Of a stretch of 64,000 nucleotides of DNA, positions 33,253 through 44,602 are shown in pieces (position 1 is the first letter of the stretch; each line of letters opens with the position of its first letter). The DNA is from Xanthostigma xanthostigma. Its lineage: Eukaryota > Arthropoda > Insecta > Raphidioptera > Raphidiidae. Where the stretch lies: assembly GCA_963575645.1 (NCBI GenBank), contig OY754467.1, positions 54,097,108 through 54,161,107 on the forward strand, written 5' to 3'. The notes below the pieces were generated by a model. That model saw only the letters and a list, made by a program, of their open reading frames with translations. It made no database searches and had not been told where the DNA came from. Both the position numbers and the translations under genes were made by a program.

Positions 33253-33828
33253 GCATCATCACGATTGCCGTCAGCGCGCCATTAATCCGCGCGGTGGCCG
33301 CTGGAGCGGTCAGCGTAAGTAGCGGTGGAGGAGCGGGCAGTGCTAGCGCATTGTCTCAACACGAAAGACAAGAAGAGGCTGACCGCGCGGTAGCCCGCGC
33401 CGCGGTCGACGCGGGACGTCGTATGGTTCTTGAAAGCGCTCTAGCGCTGCCGCCACCGGCTCTTCAGCTGTATGCGGCGGCGGCGGCCGTCGGTCATTTG
33501 CATCAGCAGGCCGGTGGCGGCGCGGGCGGTGGACCGCGACCGTGGCCTCTGTTGCATCATTTTCCGTCGGCGGCGCAATTGTTCGCGGCCGGTATGCCGC
33601 CGGGCGCGTTCGCGCCGGCATTTCAACGCGCCGCGGCGGCAGCTAACGCCGTAGGGGGCGTAGCGCCCGCTCACCATCAGAGGTTTCATCCGTCGGCGGC
33701 GGCCGCTGTGGCCGCTGCGGCGGCACAACACCATCATCACCAGACGAGCGTCGCCGTTCACCAGAGATTGCACGCACAGCCTGGACCGCCCAGTGAAGAC
33801 AGCGGCAGTGAAACTCATTGTCCTAGAG
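33253..33828 (+). CDS. N-terminal exon of a putative developmental transcription factor
   Basis: A GC-rich open frame of about 178 codons, counted from the GTG at 33294, stands out sharply from its AT-rich surroundings. It has an Ala/Gly/Ser start, a charged helix (HERQEEADRAVARAAVDAGR, residues 23-42), VLESALALPPPALQLY (45-60), a proline/aromatic patch PRPWPLLHHFPSAAQLF (81-97), Ala runs (113-117, 135-144), HHHH (146-149) and an acidic PPSEDSGSE near the end. Low-complexity Ala/His tracts with an acidic end are typical of N-termini of insect homeobox and related factors. The DNA-binding domain is not in the window. The donor is probably GAG|GTTGGT at 33828/33829. No in-frame ATG precedes the frame (TGA at 33246-33248); ATG at 33238 starts another frame, MFFDQASSRLPSARH, ending at 33285. 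The gene name cannot be given. Confidence 0.6.
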
Positions 33829-33949
33829 GTTGGTGTAACTTTTTTATATTAAGTTGGCAATGGCGATTGGCGGCGATGAAAATATTCGCAAAAATGCTAG
33901 TACAAGAATCATATAGGGGTTGTTTCAAGTTCACATAAATTTACATCTA

Positions 33950-34521
33950 CAGTATGTAAACACGTATGGTGCACATAGGGAAATTAACATTGGAAAAAAA
34001 TGACTGGATCAGAGTGAGCCTTGAAATCTTGTTTTTCAATTCGACAGATAATATTCTTTTGCAAAATGAATGTGTACCTATACTACCGAAGAAAATATTC
34101 AAATGATTACAACATAATCGCGGGACTTTTTTTTTATTAATGGGAGATTAAATTCCCAAAAATACTTAAATATAGTGCGAGATCAAATATTCGTGTTGAA
34201 CCTAAAGACATTGGGTCACTGATTTATCAACGCGCATACGTCATACCAGTCAGACAATTTTTGAATGAAATGTTTCCAAACAGATGGAGTTGTTTTTTTG
34301 TTTTATTTTTGTACAAAAAAATTAAAATAATGATTTATAAGAGCTTTTTATTATTAAAAAAGCCAAGTAAAATAAAAATAAATCAAAATGAAATAGAAAT
34401 CCTCAAGATTACTACGATAATTCAATAGAAATAACAATTAATGCAGTCATGGCTAACTCTGATCCAAGTATTTTTTCACAATGCTAATTTCCCTATGTGC
34501 ACCTTACGCGTTTACATACTG
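33950..34521. mobile_element. Tc1/mariner MITE (CAGTATGTAAAC family), copy 2
   Basis: Sister of 24883-25441, with TA at both ends (33948-33949 and 34522-34523) and the same interior, including the decayed MNVYTTEE start. It sits only about 120 bp downstream of the exon's splice donor, hence at the start of the presumed first intron. The copies differ by small indels and a modest number of substitutions, so both moved within a similar period. Confidence 0.8.
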
Positions 34522-34689
34522 TATATAACGCTTATAAGTTGTGTGTTATCGAACGCCCATATTTTAAAATATCTATAGTTCTTTCAAATAAATGGCACTA
34601 TGCATTACTCAATAAAGTATAAATAGCATAGGTGCTACTAATTGTAATACCGATCGAGCTATTGACCGGCCCTGCAGTTCCTTATATAA

Positions 34690-34840
34690 TTTTTTTTCAA
34701 TTAAAAGTACATTTTTGACAACTTGCGGTCATGCGAAATAATAAAATAAAGTAACAAAAATATACATCGTACATTGCTTACTGCTAGATAAGGAACAATT
34801 TGTATTGTTGGTTCACTTTAGAAACTTTTATAATATTTTT
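34690..34840 (-). repeat. dispersed repeat, inverted partner of 22797-22955
   Basis: Contains GCTTACTGCTAGATAAGGAA and TGGTTCACTTTAGAAACTTT, the inverse of the sequence at 22797. Confidence 0.6.
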
Positions 34841-36060
34841 TTTTACAACTATAGATATATATATTATAGATACCTATTATACTGAGTAGGTACAAAAAAA
34901 TATAATTTTTATAACTAATTTTTTTGTTACACTTCGGCTTCGTAACTCGTATGGTACCGTCTTACCGGTAATTTGCAATTTCCCGCCGGCATACCTCGGC
35001 CGTGTTTTAACATTATTTTGATAAATTTCAAGGGAAAACGAATTGCTGATTTTATATAGACATTGGTACTTACTAATTGAATTGTGATATGTTCGCTACA
35101 TCAAAACAATCGAAACAAAAAAACGAAATTCAGTATGGTAATAAATTGTAATGGAAATTCAAAATAGACAGAAGAGCAAAGCTGTAGCGTCTTCAATCGA
35201 AAAGAATTTGCAAAATGAAATCTTCAAAATGTTAGGTTATAAATCTTTCCTTGCTGCATTTTGAAAAAAAGATGTATGAAAAGTATCAAATGAAACTCGA
35301 AACGAACAATAGACGAGGGAACATACTGATGTTTCGACAATTTAGTATATTCGTCATTAAGGCGGTAAAAAAGTTGATATTAAGAAGAATAATTACTAAA
35401 AGAGCGAAGTCACGGCCAAAGCTATAATATAGGTATAAATCGCAAGCGAAGCCGCAGGTTCAGGCTACTATTTACAGAATTACTTCCGTTTGTCACTGAA
35501 TTTGACTAATGTTCACAAAAATTCCCATAAATTACAATATATTTAACCATAAACATTACATCAAATTAATTAGTATCTAGCTGCATATATATAAAAAATA
35601 TGTGCAAATTATGCTGTTATAAAAATATTATGTTTGCTACTTTGTTTGTGTGAGTCCCTCGGGTCCTATATCATTAAAATCGCGATTTCATAATGCAACT
35701 GAATACTGAATTTAAATTAAGTATCTTAAAGTACTCTATAATTTGATAGCTTTGTGAGCATAAGAAACATGTTTGAAGTATGCTATTTCAATTTAATATT
35801 ATGAGAAAAGAAATTTAAGATGTAAAATTATTAAGCGACGAGATGAATAAATATTATTAAAATAAACTATATAATAATAGAGTTACTGGAAATTACCATT
35901 CGTATTTTAATTCTCAAATTTGCACATTTGAAGAATAAATTTTAAACTATTAATTAGATAATGTTTGTAAATTAACTTTTTAATAAAAAATAATTAATTA
36001 ACATTAATAGAAAAATGCGTGAAAAGGACAACATATATATAATTGAAAAATATTAAAATT
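34841..36060. other. no gene seen (presumed intron)
   Basis: AT-rich, with a possible Helitron-like end near 35430-35460 (GCAAGCGAAGCCGCAGGTTC) that is too decayed to call. No exon recognised. Confidence 0.4.
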
Positions 36061-36395
36061 GGGTACAGTATAGGTATACATTTTCAAATAAATAAAATTA
36101 TCAACCAGTATTTCAGACTGTATATATTGACAAAAAATTATAAAATTGTAGAGAGAGAGATTGTGAATTATAGACGCTCAACAGTTGAGGTCATCAGCGT
36201 CTATATAAAATTGTAATTTAATACCTCAATAAATGAAGAAGATCCAAATCCGGACCTAAACGTCATTTATTGGGATATTGAATTATAATTTTATAATTTT
36301 TTGTCAATATACAGTTTGAAAAAATTAATTGATAATTTTATTTATTTGATGATTTTTATTCAGACGTTAATCTAAGATTTGAACAGTATATAGGT
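36060..36395 (+). repeat. foldback of the GATCCAAATCCGG family
   Basis: The arm AATAAAATTATCAACCAGTA with TTTCAGACTG returns inverted near 36315-36350. The centre holds AATGAAGAAGATCCAAATCC then GGACCTAAACGTC, a variant of the hammerhead-like motif. Confidence 0.6.
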
Positions 36396-36466
36396 ACATT
36401 GTCTAATTAAAAAATGGCCCTAAATAAAAAGGCTTTAACAAATTCAAATCAAACATTTCGAACGAA

Positions 36467-36523
36467 TTAAACTCCCTAAAATTTGTAATATAGGATGTAT
36501 ATTACAAATTTTAAGGAGTTTAA
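36467..36523. repeat. 26-bp stem hairpin
   Basis: TTAAACTCCCTAAAATTTG ... CAAATTTTAAGGAGTTTAA forms a stem of about 26 bp with one mismatch and a loop of five. Very small for a MITE and without flanking duplication. Confidence 0.7.
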
Positions 36524-37107
36524 TTTTTTAATCTTTTAGAAGAACTATGATATCATCATCAAATGAAATTTGTTGATTATCAAATCACAAGATCCACTTT
36601 TACGGTCTAAATGCGAACTTGTATTACAAAATTAAAACCTTTGAAAGGTTTTATTACTGAGGCATTTGTCAGTGTAAACGAAATTAATTTCACTTGACAA
36701 GTAAAAGAGCAAAGTCATTAGTGTTGTGCATCGGGGGTCGTTGAGTAAACCGGCTATAACCAGGCCCGACACTAAATTGGAAAAACACCCCTTACAACCC
36801 CCCCTACACCTACCTATATATACACATATATAGGTATCCTATACCTATACCGACAGCCCCAGTATAACAGTATAACCCGGCAATAATGATGTTGTTCATT
36901 TATTTTGATATAATACGGATGATGTGATAGGAAACGTTAGGCTTGGCCAACAAACAATCGATGGACGATCTATACTTAATAAAGATTAAACTTGTTTGTC
37001 GCGAGTAATTTTAGAAGCTACTGAGTCAATATGAAAAATTGATTAGCGACTTATTTCTTAATGCGAGTAACATAAATTATAAATATTTAGATTTTTATTG
37101 TCAACTA

Positions 37108-37565
37108 ACGGCCCTGTACGTGCTTCGCTACGTATAAAGTGAAATAATAAAACAATTTAATTGGAACATCTATGTATCTATTTTATTAATTGCTAGCTAT
37201 TTTAAAATATACATGGGCGTATATGTGTGTATGTCGAGCACTCCGGCTGCGCCGTCGTGTTCGAAAAAAAAATAGCGTAAATTATTCGTGGATAACTTGC
37301 TCTATTTCGAGCACTCCGGCTGCGCCGTCGTGCTCGAAAAAAAAAGCATTTATTTTAAACGATATTCAGTTTTTTTACATCCTCGATCTAGATATATGGA
37401 TTCTTAAAGTTTCTCTTTTTCCGCGCAATTTTTTAAATTTTTTCTGTCATAAGAACCTTCTCCTGACAATAACAAACACAACAAAAAAAATATTGAAATC
37501 AGTCCAGCCGTTCACGCGTGATGGCGTGACCAAGGGATATAGGGATTCATTTTTATATATATAGA
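37108..37565 (-). mobile_element. Helitron family B, minus strand
   Basis: Minus-strand 5' end TCTATATATATAAAAATGAA and 3' end AAGCACGTACAGGGCCGTTAG (CTAG changed to TTAG). It carries two copies of the CGGCGCAGCCGGAGTGCTCG block. The three 60-bp repeats of the 19624 copy are absent. Confidence 0.75.
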
Positions 37566-37629
37566 TATTTTGCCTATCAATTTGACTCAATCAACACTGT
37601 ATTGCGATATTTTTTATGGAATGAAGATT

Positions 37630-37631
37630 TA

Positions 37632-37683
<52 letters not shown>
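37630..37683. repeat. ATT microsatellite
   Basis: An uninterrupted ATT/TTA run of about 54 bp. Confidence 0.95.
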
Positions 37684-37872
37684 GCGCTAAGACGAAAGGA
37701 GAATGAGCAGTGAGCGAAAATGTAAAGCCGGGGATTCCGCATGCGAATTGTGAACAAAATTGGAATAGGGTGGCTATATGTAAATAGAGATGCAATAAAG
37801 TAATATATTATGAAAAAGTTGTTGCTCTTGATTGTTTCCCTAGGCCAAACTAAAATTTATTCCTAAATAAAG

Positions 37873-38030
37873 AATAGTTACTTCTTACCACAACAGTTTT
37901 ATTAGAGGATGTGCATTTCGGGAGCTAAGCTCTCATCTTCAGCAAACACTAAACTCATTAGAGAACATAATTATAGCTTCCGAAATGTACATCAGCTAAT
38001 AAAACTGTTGTGGTAAGGAGTAACTATTTT
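37873..38030. repeat. foldback repeat (TTACCACAACAGTTTTATTAG)
   Basis: Arms of about 33 bp, AATAGTTACTTCTTACCACA with ACAGTTTTATTAG, return inverted as CTAATAAAACTGTTGTGGTA then AGGAGTAACTATT. Inside, GCATTTCGGGAGCTAAGCTC then TCATCTTCAG is another form of the hammerhead-like motif on the minus strand. A half copy at 55695-56230 is split by a GATA-hairpin element. Confidence 0.7.
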
Positions 38031-38352
38031 TTATTTTTGTTTCAACCAAGTGCTTCTTAATATCTTTATTTAGTGGTTATTTAATTAAAATTGTTTGCAT
38101 AAACCTGAAAGTGCAGACGCATTTTCTTAAACTTTTTCCGTAACAAACGCTCATTAGAACTAAAAACTGTTTTGAAATCGGTGCAGTAGTTTCAAGAGAC
38201 CATTTTTACTTGCTAATAATATACGAAAACCGTATTCTTCTTAATATTCTGTCCATTAGTAAAGTAGCCGCAGGCTAAACACCCGTTTTACATAAAATAC
38301 GAAAAAAATCTTTCTAGAGAATTGTGTAAAAATTCGACATAATTGAATGCAT

Positions 38353-38540
38353 TTTAATAAATAAAATTATCGACCAATTTTTCAGACAATATATTAACAA
38401 AAAATATCAATAATACATTTAACGTTTCGATCCGGATTTGGATGTATTATTGATATTTTTTGTTAATGTATTGTCTGAAAAATTGGTCGATAATTTTATT
38501 TATTGAAGAGTTCTAATCAGACGTTAATCAAAGATTTGAA
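38353..38540. repeat. foldback of the GATCCAAATCCGG family
   Basis: AATAAAATTATCGACCAATT, TTTCAGACAATA and ATATCAATAATACA on the left return inverted on the right (about 38440-38505), followed by TCTAATCAGACGTTAATC. The centre reads ACGTTTCGATCCGGATTTGG. About 75-bp arms, nearly perfect. Confidence 0.75.
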
Positions 38541-38901
38541 TGCATTTTAAATACAGCAACACTGTAAATCACGGAATAAAACAGGTACCTAGTCAAAAAT
38601 GTTGACCACCCCAAATACAATGAAAGGGTGTGTACACACCCCTTTAAGAAAACGATTAATAATAATTGTTTATTGCATTATTTATATTGGAAAGATGTAT
38701 TAATAGCTTTTCTATATAATACAATTTATAGTTGTGTCGGCTTTATTCGTTATCCGACGGGCGTGACAGTGTTTTGTTACGGTTTCGAATTTGTTTCTGT
38801 GTGACGTAGACATGCCAGTTAGTGTTTTGTTTCTTCTTTCACGCAGACCGACGACTCGAAGAGATCGTGCCCGAACTTTAATAAAATATTATATTTTAAC
38901 G

Positions 38902-39150
38902 TAAGTGTGTGTCCACACCATGGGGACTGAAAATGACCCGATGCAATCCCATCCCGTCACCAAAATGTATACCTCAAAGAGATATGGTGTTGACATATAT
39001 GCATTAATTAACTATATGAATCATTGCCTATTTACTCAATGTGCGGTGAGTGAACGCAACAAAGCGATCTGCGTCTCTTTCTTCGATGTAATTCCCTATG
39101 ATTTCTCCGATGACAGGATTGATTGATGTACTTGCATTCAATCTGAATAA
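38902..39150 (+). CDS. small unrecognised open frame (73 codons) with AATAAA downstream (doubtful)
   Basis: ATG at 38905 opens MCVHTMGTENDPMQSHPVTK and runs 73 codons to TGA at about 39124, with AATAAA about 20 bases later. The product has an even amino-acid mix and no low complexity, unlike most chance frames here. I recognise no domain. Upstream, CTTTCACGCAG at about 38847 could be a splice acceptor. It may be a processed remnant of a host gene or chance. Confidence 0.2.
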
Positions 39151-39680
39151 AGTATCTCTGTTTCAAAAACTTTTTCTATGACGTTAACATGTGCGTACCC
39201 AGTTTTTGACCCAAGAGGGGGCAAATTAGAAATTTCCTAAGCCGGGACCCCGTGCTTGTTTTGCCCTTTCATGGATACGCCAGTGCTAAATACACATTTT
39301 TTGTTTTATAGCATTGATTTGAAAGCTGTGAAATTTGGTTAAAGTGTGGCAACACTTAAGTTTACTAAAGCTCTGTAATACATGGAGACGATGGTGATCC
39401 GTAATCCGGTCAAGTGTAGACGCGGACATAAAAGGAAGACGAATATACGAATATGGAATATTTTATGGACTCACTGCAGGTGTTTTGTTAACAAATGAAA
39501 ATAGGGTGTTAAATAGCTTGTCAAACACGAAAATAAAACTTATATATACACCGACCGGCGTCTTTATAAATGTATATAAAGTAAGGTTGCGTTTCATAAT
39601 ATCGTTGCACACAGACCTCTATATTCTGTAACGCGTGCCGGGTCGACTAGATGTGCACCTTGTTATTTCAGCTATACTAG
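39151..39680. other. no gene seen
   Basis: No recognised gene or repeat end. Confidence 0.4.
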
Positions 39681-39684
39681 TTAA

Positions 39685-40405
39685 GGGGTTAGGTGGGTTT
39701 CAAAGGCTCAAAACAGGTACATTTTTACGAATTTTTTTTTATTTAACCAACAAAATATTTCATTCTATCAATTTACCATATAAAAGGTATATATTTCATA
39801 AGTAGTTTGTGAAATTTTCATTAAAAAATATTGAAAATTAAGGCGTGGGCACGTCGTTTCCTGTGACCCCTCAAAAAAAAGTTCTATCGGCGTGGTCAGG
39901 ATAACTCATGACAGATTCATCGGAAATGCAAAAACCAAAAATTTTCTGTTAGTAGATGCTTAAAGCTTGTGCTTGGACGAAGGAAAAAAATAAATAAATA
40001 AAATTGCATTTTTGGCGGCGCTGAGAACAAAAAAACCTTTTTTTTGAGTAAAATTTGCACCCTTCATGGCCTTGAAAAATCACTTAAAATAGAAAAAAAA
40101 AATCCTTCGTTCAAGCACGAGATAATGTTATTTTGAAGAAGTGTGCAAAATTTCAAAGAGATCGGTTCATAATTTTTCGAGAAATCGTGACCACCGATTT
40201 CAAAAACGTAGTTTCGAGAAAAACGCGATTAAAGATTTACATTCAAATAACATAGCCTGAAGGGTAGAACATCCGAAGGCTATATCTCTTAGAATATTAC
40301 TCAGATCGTTTTAAAACTTTAAGAGAATATTCTAAACATATTGAATTATAAGATAAGCAAAAAAAAAAAATCGATTTTTTGAAATTTTGAAACCCACCTA
40401 ACCCC
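39685..40405. mobile_element. TTAA-flanked MITE 1 (GGGGTTAGGTGGG)
   Basis: Left GGGGTTAGGTGGGTTTCAAA and right TTTGAAACCCACCTAACCCC form TIRs of 20 bp or more. TTAA lies on both sides (39681-39684 and 40406-40409). TTAA targets are known for piggyBac and Kolobok; the GG start does not fit the usual piggyBac CC start. The inside contains AATTTCAAAGAGATCGGTTC and AACGTAGTTTCGAGAAAAAC blocks. No transposase. Confidence 0.8.
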
Positions 40406-40501
40406 TTAAGGTAAATGGGATAACAGTAAGCAAGTTTTGTGGATTCTGCATGCGTTTTCTGAGCTGAATCAGTACTTTAAGAAATAAAGTGATATAATAT
40501 G

Positions 40502-41163
40502 TTTTTGTTGCTCTTCATTATTTTGTTGTTGAATTAAAATTAATCCAGCAGACGAAGCTTATATCGAACTAAAAAGTAAAAAATAATTTTTTTAAAGTAA
40601 GCTTAAAACAATAATGAATAAAAAATACAAGTATTATTGTGAATAAAACGTGAGGCGCTTTGTTCCACATTTTCGTACATCGAGCGCCCCACGTTTTTTT
40701 TTCACAATAATACTTGTATTTTTTATTCATTATTGTTTTAAGCTTATTTAAAAAAAAAAATATTTTTTACTTTTTAGTTCGATATAAAGCGTGTTTTTTA
40801 GTTTTTTCTTATTTTCCACTTTTTAGTTCGATTTTTGTTGCTCTTCATTATTTTGTTGTTGAATTAAAATTAATCCAGCAGACGAAGCTTATATCGAACT
40901 AAAAAGTAAAAAATAATTTTTTTAAAGTAAGCTTAAAACAATAATGAATAAAAAATACAAGTATTATTGTGAATAAAACGTGAGGCGCTTTGTTCCACAT
41001 TTTCGTACATCGAGCGCCCCACGTTTTTTTTTTCACAATAATACTTGTATTTTTTATTCATTATTGTTTTAAGCTTATTTAAAAAAAAAATATTTTTTAC
41101 TTTTTAGTTCGATATAAAGCGTGTTTTTTAGTTTTTTCTTATTTTCCACTTTTTAGTTCGATT
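40502..41163. repeat. tandem duplication of a palindromic repeat, 330-bp unit
   Basis: Two almost identical units (40502-40831 and 40832-41161). Each contains an inverted repeat with arms GCTTAAAACAATAATGAATA and ATACAAGTATTATTGTGAA, and a central GAGGCGCTTTGTTCCACATT. Differences are limited to run lengths in A/T tracts, so the duplication is very recent or an assembly artefact. Confidence 0.85.
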
Positions 41164-41207
41164 TAATGTCAAAAATTTGCCGAAAAAAAAACAATTTTTT
41201 TTTCGGC

Positions 41208-41305
41208 GTGGACGGGATTAGAACCCACGACCCGTGATTCCGAGAGTTGACGTCAGCGAAGACCCGTGCCTTAGATCGCACGGCTAACCACAGTGCTGGC
41301 ATATT
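41208..41305 (-). tRNA. tRNA-like relic
   Basis: On the minus strand TGGTTAGCCGTGCGATCTAA leads to CGGGTCTTCGCTGACG and later GGGTTCTAATCCCGTCCACG, resembling D-arm, anticodon-arm and T-arm order of a Ser/Leu-type tRNA with a long spacer. The box B-like GGTTCTAATCC is good; the acceptor ends do not match. Probably a SINE head or carried tRNA relic. Confidence 0.4.
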
Positions 41306-42240
41306 ATACTACAGTAATAAACCACTTGCTGTATAGTCCAAACGAAGGTTACAAACAAACATATATACTTACATACATACATATACATACAAACTTACAA
41401 GTGAAGTTAATAATAAAGCGTGTAAAAATGTGACAGAAACGAGTATAATAATTTTTTGACGCGAGATGGCAGCACTATTGTTAAATTGTGTTTTTTTTTT
41501 TGTAAAAATGTTACAGTATTTGTTGTACAAGATGTGATGGCATAACCGTAAAATATAAATTTTATTATTTATTAAAATAATATAGACTACTTTCAATTTT
41601 ATGACTGTAAAATAAAATATAGTGTTTCTAGTTGTTCTATTACTGATGATTTGTGTTTAGCGGCATTTCTGTATAAACATTAGGTATATCTAAAATATAG
41701 CCAGATGTGAGAATTAAATTTATATGTTATTAGATATTAAGATACAATCATTTTTGTAAGACCAATACCACGTATGGCCGCCATAAATTTATTGTAATTA
41801 TTAAATAATTGGTTTCTTTAACCCCTCTGTGGTCATATCTGTCAAAATTGACTATAAATATTGTTAATTTAATACCGCTTTGACTTTAATATTTGGGTCA
41901 AATTGAATCGAAATCTTATAATTTATTTATTGATCAGGATTTATAGTGACAATTGCAGCTAAGAAATTGAATTTGAGAATAGCCAAAGCTCCTACAAGAG
42001 TTCAGTTAGTATTCATTTAATTACAAAATCTAGATTTTAATCAGAAAACTGGTGAAAGTACTGAATTAAATAATTAAAATAATAAAAAAAAATTTAAAAT
42101 ATGAGTGACATTAAAAAAAAAAATAAAATTTTGTTTTCTTTTTTACTTGATAAATTTATAATAATTTCGCTGCCTCCACTGCGGATGACAATAATATTAT
42201 TTGTGAAATTTAAAGAAAGACCTCCTCATGTAAATGACAC
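41306..42240. other. no gene seen
   Basis: AT-rich presumed intron sequence without recognised content. Confidence 0.4.
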
Positions 42241-42320
42241 AGTACTGATGTTTCAGATTGCATTTAATCTACTGACGTTTCGATACGCCTTGCGTCTCAT
42301 CTTCGAAATATTTTAGAATG
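42240..42320 (-). repeat. hammerhead-like motif repeat (GAGACGC type)
   Basis: On the minus strand GAAGATGAGACGCAAGGCGT is followed by ATCGAAACGTCAGTAGATT. A stem GAGACGC/GCGTATC with loop AAG sits between GAAGAT and GAAACGTC. No larger element boundary was found. Confidence 0.5.
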
Positions 42321-42775
42321 ATATTATGTACAATCGTTATAGTTATTTAAGAAGATGAATAATAAAAAAATATCAGATCAAATAATTGTTTGTTAATTTT
42401 TTGAAGTTAAACTTGTGTAGTTTTCGCAAAGGGACAACCCCGTGAGTAGTCATCACATAGTACCTATATCGTCTAAGCTAAGTATATATATAAGCATGTA
42501 ACTTAGTACAGAATTTTCAAGTTAAGAGTCGGACTATAAGAGCCAAAAAAACCGAAATAAATCTTTTCGAAGTCTCGGATATGGAAACCCCTTTCCAATA
42601 ACAGTATATTTATTGTTTAGATGTTTTACTTCAACGCACACTTTTTTTGGAACAGGTATTTTATAGATATTTTACCAATGTTTTCAGTATCCAATCAATA
42701 CCTATGTGTAAAAACAATAAGTTTATCAGAAAACTTACTGTACACCTGTATTATAAATTTCATCAAGTACCTAGT

Positions 42776-42910
42776 TTTTCAAATAAATAAAATTGTCGAC
42801 CAATTTTTCTCAGACCAATATATTGACAAAAAATAAAAAAATAACAAATCAATATAACATAAGATGACGTTTCGATCCGGATTTGGATCTTCTTCAGAAA
42901 AATCTAAAAA
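42776..42910 (-). repeat. GATCCAAATCCGG-family repeat with the best hammerhead-like motif
   Basis: AATAAAATTGTCGACCAATT and CAGACCAATATATTGACA are followed at 42866-42897 by the minus-strand motif CTGAAGAAGATCCAAATCCG then GATCGAAACGTC. GATCC and GGATC pair as a 5-bp stem between CTGAAGA and GAAAC. The second foldback arm is missing in this copy. Confidence 0.6.
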
Positions 42911-44600
42911 ATATATAAATTATTAGTATTAGTTATTTAATATTTGAATTCATCAAGTATAGTGTTAACCAGTATAAGAGTCTGGATTATTAAGATTATA
43001 GATTGTCTGTTTATAATTTGACAACTTCGATTGTATATTGATTTAAAACATAAAAAAAATAATAGTACGGAGAATAAAAAAATCTCACGGTATAAAACTA
43101 TAAAAAAAATGCAACAAAAAAAATATTTTAACCCCTGCATCGCTTCCCTCAAAAAAGTCATTATGACATAATTAAAAATCCGACAGGCGGAACAAATTTC
43201 AACTTTGTATGCTATTCGCAGCCGCGCCGCATTAACTACATAAAGAAACAAAACAAATACATAACACGCTCGTACAGAAACAAAAAACGCTCACAGACAA
43301 ATGAGCGCGGCAAAAAAAAAACAACTAACGGGAGAATAAAAAATAACATGTTTAGCGTGCAAAATCATTGAATTAACTATTAATTTAGACATTAAATATT
43401 ATATGTTATACAATCGTTATTATTATTATGATTTTTTTTTACTGAACATAGAATACAAGTATGAAGTGACTAAAATCGGTTGTTGTACTAAATTTTTAAA
43501 GAAAATTCAACTTAAATGTACCTAAATCGAATGAACCATTTTTATAATTTTTTGCAAGTTTGTTATATTTAACTTCATTATGGTCTAGTTGAGTCTACTA
43601 AAATAGAGAAACTTTTATTTACACAAGTTGTGAAAATATAAATTTTTGTCAATCATGACCTTGGTTGTTGAGCGTCTATATAATTACAAACAACCAGTTA
43701 ATAAAGTGAGGTTATGCACCTAGGAATTAATTCTTTTGTGTTACCTTTTTGTTGGTATCGTATTTTAATCTGGATGTTTACACATTTTTTAGAGAACCGG
43801 AGACATGTTTTTTTTTATTGGTAGAAAACTTTATGATCAACATTTCTCCCGTTTTGCAGAAAAATGGACGAATAAGTGTCATTTTTCGCTACAGTAAATG
43901 GAGATAACACTGGAGATCACATAGTTTTAGATAGGTAGGCATCTTTTCGTTACATGAATGTTTCTAACGACGAATTGAACAAAATTTGTTTTTAACACAG
44001 TTTTTTCGAGTTTCAAAAATGATTATGAAAAACTAAATTTTGTTCGCAACTAGTAATATGTCACACATAAAAAATTCATTGCTGTTTGTTTCTCCATAAT
44101 TGATTTAGAAATAAGTACTTATTTTTGATAGGTGTAAAAAACTAACAAATGAATTTAAGCAATCACAAAGGTTAAGTAAATATATGTAAAAAGTGTTATA
44201 GTAACTTGCAATTACACAATACATAATTAAAATTGTTGACGAAAAGCTTTTTTTTTAATTTATTTTTAATCTAAAACGTTCTGCATAAAATGGAAAGAGT
44301 ATATAATAACAGAACCAAATAAAAATTCATTAGATTAGCACAAAATTTCATAGCGTTCATATTATATTATAAAAAGGCCACCCGTACATGAAAACCGGCA
44401 AACAACATAAATATACCAATAAAAAGTTGTATGAATACATGAAATTTAAAACAGTTACGCATTTTGTAAATGTGCAAACAAAGTTCATATACAAGTTGTT
44501 TGAATTACAGGGACTTTTGTATACTGGGCGTACGATTCGTTATAGGCACGCAATGGATGTGCAAAATCGACTATGAAATCTTTTTTGTAACTTCTTAGAA
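42911..44600. other. no gene seen
   Basis: AT-rich presumed intron; the open frames are short and without domains. Nothing supportable beyond composition. Confidence 0.4.
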
Positions 44601-44602
44601 AA

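Noticed and set aside
33343-33818. Long open frames on the minus strand and in other + frames across the GC-rich exon
   Set aside because: They mirror the GC-rich Ala/Gly/His codons of the real frame and give Arg-rich products without domains.
33253-33828. Naming the exon as a specific homeobox gene (Emx/ems, BarH, Msx, Nkx or Mnx type)
   Set aside because: No homeodomain or family-specific short motif is visible; the low-complexity composition alone cannot separate these families.
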